From: Tridacna crocea | Taxonomy: Eukaryota; Mollusca; Bivalvia; Cardiida; Cardiidae | Length of the DNA stretch: 64,000 nucleotides | Assembly (NCBI GenBank): GCA_943736015.1 | Contig: OX031066.1 | Location: 9,242,245-9,306,244, forward strand | Direction: 5' to 3' | Part shown: piece by piece, positions 56,801-64,000 of the stretch | How the letters are laid out: the number at the start of each line of letters is the position of its first letter | Numbering within the stretch: position 1 is the first letter of the stretch | The notes under the pieces: model-generated | Told to the model about the DNA's origin: nothing | The model's database searches: none | What the model saw: the letters and a program-made list of their open reading frames with translations, nothing else | Position numbers and translations under genes: made by a program

Positions 56801-57810
56801 AGCTGTTTCGGTAACAGACGAGTTCGGTAACATAGGCTTATAACTAAATTGATTGGATGTTTAGGTAACAAAGCAATTATATAGTTTTTATGTATCGTGA
56901 CATTCTTCACACCCGACGCATGGATTTATTTTTTTTCAAACCTTCATTATTTAAAGGTGCCCTTCAGATTTTGGGACGAAAATTTTACAAAAAAAGCAAA
57001 AAAATCATCCTTATACTCCGATAGCCTTTCATAAAACCCCAGTAGCCGAAAACCATCCGATAACACGAGAAATTAGAGATTTATTACGGACCAGTATGAC
57101 ACCAACGGGAGACACGTTCTATTTTTAGCTTATCATTTCTCTCATTTAAATACAGGAAAACAAAGACAAAGTTTCAAACATCCGTCCGAAGAAGACATTA
57201 AAGGAAAACAATTATTACATGTTTGTTATGTAATGGAATTTAAGCGTTATCAGTCACGTGCCAGTCATTTGACATTCCTACAATGCTTCATAGATTTTTC
57301 GCGCGAAATCTATAAATAGCTTAATAGGCTACGTAGCCTTTTAAGGGAATACCATCAAAAATTTTTTTTTGTAATTTTATGATTCTTACTCATTGATGAT
57401 TCGTATTGTTTTTTCATATAAATTTCAATGATATACATATTTTTTTTAATTTGGTGTGATTTGAAAATTCTAAATACCCACCTTTAAAACATTATTTTGT
57501 AAATTCCACTATGTTTCATATATAATATTTTTGTTACGTACCCCATTTCATGCTGTATACGAGTATCAACCATGTGGATTGCCCATCTATCAAGCGAAAA
57601 GCGGTAGAGAGTGAAAAAATAAAAGGTTTGAACCTATGATTTGTCAATGGATGAAAAGTGCAAAAGTAAAAGCCATACATTAGGTGTAAAGAACCCCACA
57701 GAACACAAACACAATAATGATTGCTTTGTTACCGAAACATCCAATCGATTTACTCTTTAAGTCTATATTACCGAACTCGCCTGTTACCGAAACATCTGTC
57801 ACCCTTTCAG
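56801..57810. mobile_element. Inverted-repeat element containing a nested TTAA element
   Basis: The left arm (56801-56882) includes TTTCGGTAACAGACGAGTTC and GATTGGATGTTTAGGTAAC; the right arm (57715-57810) carries their complements, e.g. CGAACTCGCCTGTTACCGAA. The TTAAAGGTG element at 56951-57487 is nested between the arms. Confidence 0.68.
56951..57487. mobile_element. TTAAAGGTG-family element, copy 2
   Basis: It has TTAAAGGTGCCCTTCAG at the left and ATACCCACCTTTAA at the right. It is collinear with 5909-6459 in the same orientation. Confidence 0.72.
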
Positions 57811-59050
57811 CTATGACGGAAATATTATTGCGCTAAACTTTATGGCCAAACCTTTGTATTTAGATCTATAAATGAACACATGTCCAGCTTTTGTGTCTGA
57901 ATTTCTCGCATAAATCTATTCATATCAAATGCAAATAGATAGATACTTGTTAAAAGTATTAAAATTCCATTAGGACTATTTGAATGGCGTAGAGTTCAGT
58001 GGTTAAGCCTCCAAGGACAGTTTGAACTCGTTTTAGGACATAATTTTGTATGTTAACTTAAGTCCGCGAAGCTGAGAGCTTCGCTGACTAAAAACGCATG
58101 TAGGTATTTTTATGGTACAGTTATGCAACAAAAAGAACCTCTCATTTGTTAGCTCTTCAGACATAATATTTCTGTAATTGCCAAAAGTTTACCTTATTTC
58201 ATTTTCATAGACTTTTTTGCCACAAGGTTTAACCTCAAGCACACACATGTCTGGTCCTTTGATATCCTTGTTGACCTATCTGTGGCTATGTACCTGTAGG
58301 GTGTTCACAGCGTCAAACATGCAGCATCCTGGAGGCTCGAGTATTTAATAGGTTGAACAAAATACTTTAATCAAAGATATCTGTTGACTGTCGTCTGTAA
58401 ACCCCATGTTGGTTTTGTAATATATAGATATAACCCCTTTGCCACACGATCCTAAGTTTTAACGACTGCCACAAAGGACCTTTTTGAAAACATTGTGGGT
58501 AAAGCAGAAAACACTGGTAACCACCATTTTCTACCACTATTAGTTCTACTCATTCAAAGACAAATGTGGTAATTGCCAAAACACTTACAATCCTACCGAT
58601 CTGCTGTTTGCGTTATTGAAGAGACCATATCCCACCTTGAGACGACCTGCTGATTGCACAATGTGAGGTAAAAACTTGGTCACTGATCAATTTACTTATG
58701 ACACTTGGGGCAACAGTTTTGTCAGCGAATAATGTTGCTATGGCTCGAAAAGGCTACAGTTTCCATTAAAACTCCATGAAGTTTCGCCTTCTGTAATTTC
58801 TAAATTTAAAATTCTAATTTAAAAACTGAGTAAACCTGACTATGGGCTGAAAGCCTGGTCACTTGGCAAGTTTAATTAGAACTAAAATGTAACTGCTTCC
58901 ATATATCAAATCTCAATAAGACTTTATCAGGATTTAGGTTTATGTACGTTTAACTTTCAAAACTCTACTTTATGATATCAAAACTAACATAACTACTTAC
59001 TTTATTGCAAAGATATTTCCTGTGATCTGGTTGAATAACATGCCCCATAC
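57811..59050. other. Stretch without a recognised gene
   Basis: Mostly unique AT-rich DNA with one decayed TTAA MITE near 58,430-58,570 (CCCCTTTGCCACACGATCC, then hairpin remnants). No convincing exon was found. Confidence 0.5.
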
Positions 59051-59151
59051 ATTATTAGTTGTACGGTCAGATGGCATGGGACTTACAAATTTCTTCATGG
59101 CTGTGGCTAGTCAAGTCGCCTTGAGCCGAACTGGAACAAAATATCATTTTT

Positions 59152-60780
59152 TAGCTCACCTGAGCACGAAGTGCGCATGGTGAGCTTTTGTGATCGCCCA
59201 ACGTCCGTCGTGCGTCGTCCGTCGAGCGTCGTCCGTCGTGCACAATTTCTTTAAACATCATCTCCTCCTAAACCACTTGGCCAATCTTGATGAAACTTGG
59301 CAGGGATGTTCCTTGGGTGAAGCTCTACCAAGTTGTTCAAAAGATTGAATTCCACCCATAATTCTGGTCGCCATGGCAACCAAAAGGAAAAAAATAGCAA
59401 AATCTTTGAAAATCTCTGAGACTAGAAGGCGTAGTATCTCCTAGTGAACCTCTACCAAGATTGTTCATATGATGCCCCTGGGGTCAAAATTGGCCCCGCC
59501 TCGGGGGTCACAAGTTTAAAACATAGGAACAAAGAAGGAAAACTTTAAAAACTTTAAAATTCTTCTTCTCTGAAACTAGAAGGTGGAGGACTTTGATATT
59601 TCGTATGTAGCATCTCCTAGTAGACCTCTACCAAGATTATACATTATGATGTCCATCACAAGTTACAAGTTTGAAACATAGAAATAAAGAAGGAAAACTT
59701 TTAAACTCTTCTTTTCTGAAACAAGAAGATGTAGGGCTTTAATATTTAGTATAAAGGAATTCCTAGTGGACTTCTACAATGTTTGTTCATATAATGTCCC
59801 TGGGGTCAAAACTTGCCCTGCCCCGTGGGTCACAAGTTAGAAACATAGGAGCAAAGAAGGGAAACTTTAAAAATCTTCTTCTCTGAAACTGGAAGGAGTA
59901 GAGCTTTGATATTTGGTGTGTAGCATCTCCTAGTAGACCTCTACCAAGTTTGTTCATATGATGCCCCAGTGGTCAAAACTGGCCCTGCCCCAGGGGTTAC
60001 AAGTTTGAACATAGGAACAAAAAAGGAAAACTTTCAAACTATTCTTCTCTGAAACTGGAAGGCTTATAGCTTTGATACTTTGTATGAAGCATCTCTTTGT
60101 AAACCTCTTCCAATTTTGTTCATATTTTGATTCCCCTGGGGTCCAAACTGGCCCCGCTCCGTGTGTCACAAGTTTGAACATGGGGGAAAAAAGGAAAATT
60201 TTAAAATTCTTCTTCTTTGAAACCAGATGTTGTTGAGCTTTGATACTTGGTAAAAAGCATCTCCTAGTGGACCTCTGCCAAGTATATTCATATGATGCCC
60301 CTGGGGTCATAATTGGCCTTTAAACATGAGAACTAATAAGGAAAAAATTTAAAATACTTCTTCTCTGAAACTAGAAAGTGTAGAGCTTTGATACTGGTAT
60401 GTAGCATCTACTAGTGGACCTCTACCAAGTTTGTTCATAAGATGCCCCAGGGGTCAAAACTGGCCCCACCCCGGGGGATCACAAGTTCTAAACATAAGAA
60501 CAAGAACGGAAAACTATAAAATTCTGTGGAGAGCTTTGATATTTGGTATGTCAAATTGACTTGAGACTTGGTGAACATATTTGTTGCATTGCCTGCCCTT
60601 TCCAGCTATTATACCTCCTCGACAATTATTGCTGGTGGGATGGGCAAATGTTGCGACAATTTGCCACTCTTGTATCATTATCATTTGGCCTTGGACCTCA
60701 ATATTTGGTATTTATCTGCATTGTAGACCTTTACTGCTTATTACTCAGGTGAGCGATATAGGACCATCATGGTCCTCTTG
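59152..60780 (+). mobile_element. HINE-like element H16
   Basis: The head TAGCTCACCTGAGCACGAAG, a CGTCCGTCGAGCGTCGTCC run, about seven units, unique sequence at 60,550-60,690, and the standard tail with GGACCATCATGGTCC and TCTTG are present. It abuts a half copy of the palindromic family at 63643. Confidence 0.82.
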
Positions 60781-60942
60781 TTTGTGTTTACTCGGTGAAA
60801 CAATATACTTATCTTGATCTCATTCCAAAACAAACTAGAGCTATCACTAAACGTGATCATACCCCCAACAGCTCCTTGTCACAAAACAGATTAATGTCAT
60901 AGGAATGCAAAAAAAATGACTGGAGAGTCAATTATACTAGAG

Positions 60943-62080
60943 CTATCACTGAAAGTGATGAATATCCTGCAATGGCTTCTTGAAGCTGTGTTAAAAGTAT
61001 TCTATCAAAAGTATAATTTATTTTCATCAATTCAGCAAGGGCACCGTCATAAAGAGAACGACAAAAAAGGGCTAAGCTCTTCGAAATTTTATTTAAGTAA
61101 CTAAGAACAATTTATGATATGCATATCTTTGCTGAGTGCAAAGTCTATCTATGAAGTTTGAAAGAAATTTGTCCAGAATCATCAAAGGGCCATAAGTCCA
61201 TGAAACCTAAATAAACCATAACTAAAATAGGATATGCACATCTCTGCTTGATATTGAGTCTATTTGTGTAGTTTGAACGAAATCTGTCCAATATTTGATG
61301 AGAAAAAGAGCGGACAAGAAATTTCATGAAAGGGCCATAACTCAGTGAAAAATCAATAAACCATAACCAACATTTCATATGCACATCTCTACTTAATACT
61401 GAGTCTACCTGTGAACTTTGATTAAAATTCGTCCAATAGTTTATGAGAAATAGAGCGGACAAAAAGCTACAGACCGACCGACGGACGGACAGCTGTGTTA
61501 AAAGTATTCTATCAAAAGTATAATTCATTTTCATAAATTCAGCAAGGGCACCGTCATAAAGAGAACGACAAAAAAGGGCTTAGCTCTTAGAAATTTTATT
61601 TAATAAACTAAGAACAATCTGTGATATGCATGCACATCTTTGCTGAGTGCAAAGTCTATCCATGAAGTTTGAAAAAAATTTGTCCAGAATCATCAAAGGG
61701 CCATAACTCCATGAAACCTTAATAAACCATAACTAAAATAGGATATGCACATCTCTGCTTGATACTGAGTCTATTTGTGTAGTTTGAACCAAATCTGTCC
61801 GATACTTGATGAGAAAAAGAGCGGACAAGAAATTTCATGAAAGGGCCATAACTCAGTGAAAAATCAATAAACCATAACCAACATTTCATATGCACATCTC
61901 TACTTAATACTGAGTCTACCTGTGAAGTTTGAATAAAATTCGTCCAGTAGTTTATGAGAAATAGAGCGGACAAAAAGCTACAGACCAACCGACGGACGGA
62001 CGGACGGACGGACGGACCGACCGACCGACAAGCTGACTCCTATATACCCCCCAAACAGATTTTTTGGGGGTATAAATATT
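60943..62080 (+). mobile_element. Repeat element with a 507-bp internal duplication and GGAC microsatellite
   Basis: The left end has the hairpin ATCACTGAAAGTGAT; a similar start lies at 60,836. Unit 1 (60,984-61,490) and unit 2 (61,491 to about 61,990) both start AGCTGTGTTAAAAGTATTC and both end with a GACGGACGGAC run, much longer in unit 2. The right end is ATACCCCCCAAACAG and its partial complement TTTTTGGGGGTATAAAT. The layout (5' hairpin, repeats, 3' hairpin) parallels the HINE-like elements but the sequence is unrelated. Confidence 0.65.
61990..62030. repeat. GGAC/GACC tetranucleotide run
   Basis: About six GACG units are followed by four GACC-type units, switching phase in the middle. 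Confidence 0.85.
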
Positions 62081-62125
62081 ATGCTCTGTACATATATATA
62101 AAATATTTACCAGGAAATTGTTCAG

Positions 62126-62222
62126 GGAGAGACATGGCGACCAACTCGAAGTCACGGGTACTTCTAGTGAAGAAAAGACGGGTGCAGTGAATGATGCGTT
62201 TCAGTTAAAAACAGTCGATGAG
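62126..62222 (+). CDS. Weak candidate internal coding exon
   Basis: A pyrimidine-poor acceptor (ATTGTTCAG) is followed by one base and 32 open codons with polar composition (ERHGDQLEVTG at the start, QLKTVDE at the end), then the donor gtaaat in phase 0. The next open segment at 63009 continues in the same phase. An ATG at 62132 lies in another frame and stops after 18 codons. No protein family is recognised. Confidence 0.2.
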
Positions 62223-63008
62223 GTAAATATGAGAATTTCGTCTGTTGAGACCGTTCTTTGTTTCCATTTAGTATACAGAACCAATAAGATGTCTTCACGA
62301 TCCATATTCAAAGTGCAATTTCCACAAAATGTTTAGTTACACATCCAATGGCCTGCAACACGCGAAAAGGAACATAATAATAAATATTTTCATACTTAAT
62401 TTTGTATAAACCAGTATTTACCCAGTATTTACCAATCTCCACCTTCGTAATTTCGCGTGAAACATCAATGAGATTAAAGTTTTTCTGATAATACTGTTAG
62501 TTTTACCTGAAATTGTTGAAATACTTTATGTTGGCAAATAGCCGTCCGGCACAAGGTTAAGCGGATGAACTGATTTAACTGAAACGTTACATACCTATAA
62601 CCACATTCTATTTACTTAACTCTAAGTAAAACGAAACCTGTTTTATGTATATGATGGAGCCGAAGATTTGAAGGTAAAAGATTGTCTTGTAGGAATATTA
62701 CAACGTCAAAGAAACGTGACAACCAGTTTTCGCTTGATATCTTATAGCTAGGATACCATCTTTATATGATTTAAAGTAGTCACCTCAAAGAATACTAAAG
62801 AAAGCTGGAAACGTCGAAAAGAAATGTTGAATAGTTTCACATTGTTTTTACAGACTACAGGCGTTCGTTTTATGACTGAGTTCTCCATTTATATGATTTA
62901 ATATTTAATTTAGACGTTGAGATTTTTCATGTGTTACAGGCAGTTGATTAAAAATTTAAAACTTTTGTTGTTGTTGTTGTCGTTTTATATTGTTCATCCA
63001 TTTTCAAG

Positions 63009-63188
63009 CAACTTTCATCAAGGAACAATAAAAGATCGCTTACAAGAGTAAATAAAGTGGAAGGAAGAGAGAACACAAGTTCCAACACAACAGCTGCCAG
63101 AGAGAAGTCATGCTCAGACCCAATCAAAAAGAGGAAGATACTTCAAACAGTGTTACTGTTGATAATATATGCCACAGCGGTACAGTGA
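63009..63188 (+). CDS. Weak candidate terminal coding exon
   Basis: After a pyrimidine-rich tract and CATTTTCAAG there are 59 open codons and a TGA. The peptide starts QLSSRNNKRSLTRV, is Ser, Asn, Lys and Arg rich, includes the basic cluster PIKKRKIL, and ends with a hydrophobic stretch (VLLLIIYATAVQ). It is too short for the usual ATG-based gene call. It is phase-compatible with the candidate exon ending at 62222. No family is recognised, and it may be chance. Confidence 0.2.
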   Translation, partial: QLSSRNNKRSLTRVNKVEGRENTSSNTTAAREKSCSDPIKKRKILQTVLLLIIYATAVQ

Positions 63189-63642
63189 ATCTTATCATGT
63201 TTTGTTATCTGACTCAACTATATGGACAACATCAAATAAGCCGGAATTTGAAAATGCCTAAACGACTTATATCAGTTTGAACATTGCATATACAGTAAAA
63301 ATAGATGTAAAAATAGATATTGGTCACCGTGCTCGTCTCTAAGAAATTTGCCTTTCAAAAAATTATATAAAATTCTTTTTAAGAAGTAAACTTCACTGAT
63401 CTCTGTGGAAGTTAATATTTACAAGGAAAAATACGAAATGAAAGCTCAGTGGAAAAGGAAGAAAATGCTAATTAGGACTGACTTTGCCTTTCCTTACAAT
63501 AATTTTCAAAGTGTAGGCTTCTATACTTAAATAGCTTTAAATTTCCTGCTTGTTTGCTTCTTTGTCAGCAGTATTTCAGTCATTCGACGGTGACAGTTCA
63601 CCGAACCATTTCTTTTTCTTTACTCATACTACTACAGTGTTA

Positions 63643-63799
63643 GTTGTACAGTCAGTGGCAGGGGACTTGGAAACTTGTTCACGGCTGTGGTTAATCATGT
63701 CGCCCCGAGCCGAAAGCCCCGAGCCGAAAGTGAGGTGGCGACATGATTCACCACAGCCGTGAACAAGTTTCCAAGTCCCCTGCCACCTGACCGTACAAC
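63643..63799. mobile_element. Palindromic MITE, family P3
   Basis: Arms of about 65 bases: GTACAGTCAGTGGCAGGGG and TTGTTCACGGCTGTGGTTAA on the left, with near-perfect complements on the right. The centre has the direct repeat CCCCGAGCCGAAAG twice. A diverged half lies at 59,055-59,135 (GTACGGTCAGATGGCATGGG). Confidence 0.8.
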
Positions 63800-64000
63800 G
63801 AATTTATTATACTGCAAAGTTTTACCTTTTTAAAACGCGTTAAGCGAAATTTTCCTGTTTTATAATTTCACATATCGAGTATACTGACGAAATAGAAATT
63901 CCCTCCTGTGTGCCCCAATTCAATGAAAACGTGCAGTTTGGTGCATAAATGTGCAGTCTGGTGATCGATCGACGCCGCCATTTTGGATGTTGTGTTGCAC

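Overview
The window looks like gene-poor nuclear DNA from an animal, most likely a bivalve mollusc (clam type). It is AT-rich. The only securely identified gene is a spliced nuclear gene for a mitochondrial translation factor. Most of the rest is interspersed repeats, including a dispersed family beginning TAGCTCACCTGAGC that I associate from memory with bivalve genomes. The organism is an inference, because no lineage-specific coding gene is present.

Layout. Positions 1-8785: intergenic DNA full of small palindromic elements, a tRNA-derived SINE, and a promoter-proximal repeat cluster at 8639-8711. Positions 8786-32503: a three-exon gene on the + strand for mitochondrial elongation factor Tu (TUFM family, 479 codons). 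Intron 1 is 16.7 kb and intron 2 is 5.6 kb, and both are almost entirely mobile DNA. A polyadenylation signal lies at 32685. Positions 32,770-51,350: about 19 kb of nested and head-to-tail repeat elements without a convincing gene. Positions 51,350-64,000: sparser repeats, one probable terminal coding exon on the minus strand (54799-55023) and a weak, phase-compatible set of candidate exons on the plus strand (53549-53592, 62126-62222, 63009-63188).

Two repeat systems dominate. (1) Rolling-circle-like non-autonomous elements (called HINE-like here) have a 5' palindrome starting TAGCTCACC, a run of CGTCCGT-type triplets, an internal minisatellite (units of about 145 or 170 bp), a subterminal inverted repeat CTCAGGTGAGC, and a 3' hairpin GGACCATCATGGTCC followed by CTCTTG. 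They sit between T residues without an obvious target duplication. That architecture matches what is described for Helentron-associated elements (DINE-1, oyster pearl). About 16 copies or pieces cover roughly 40% of the window. (2) MITEs of about 230 bp are flanked by TTAA with CCCTTTACCAAACGACAA-like ends and a strong central hairpin, which suggests piggyBac-type mobilisation. More than 20 copies are visible.

The two systems interact: HINE-like elements repeatedly interrupt the MITEs, and one MITE is split by two insertions in opposite orientations. An internal inverted repeat (19213-19660 against 22340-24260) preserves empty sites for one element of each type, so boundaries and the TTAA duplication can be read from this window alone. 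Other notable points are an inverted repeat pair flanking the 145-bp satellite at 13528-15591, clustered nuclear-receptor-like half-sites in that satellite, and a divergent, tail-extended EF-Tu. I saw no rolling-circle helicase, transposase or reverse transcriptase reading frame.
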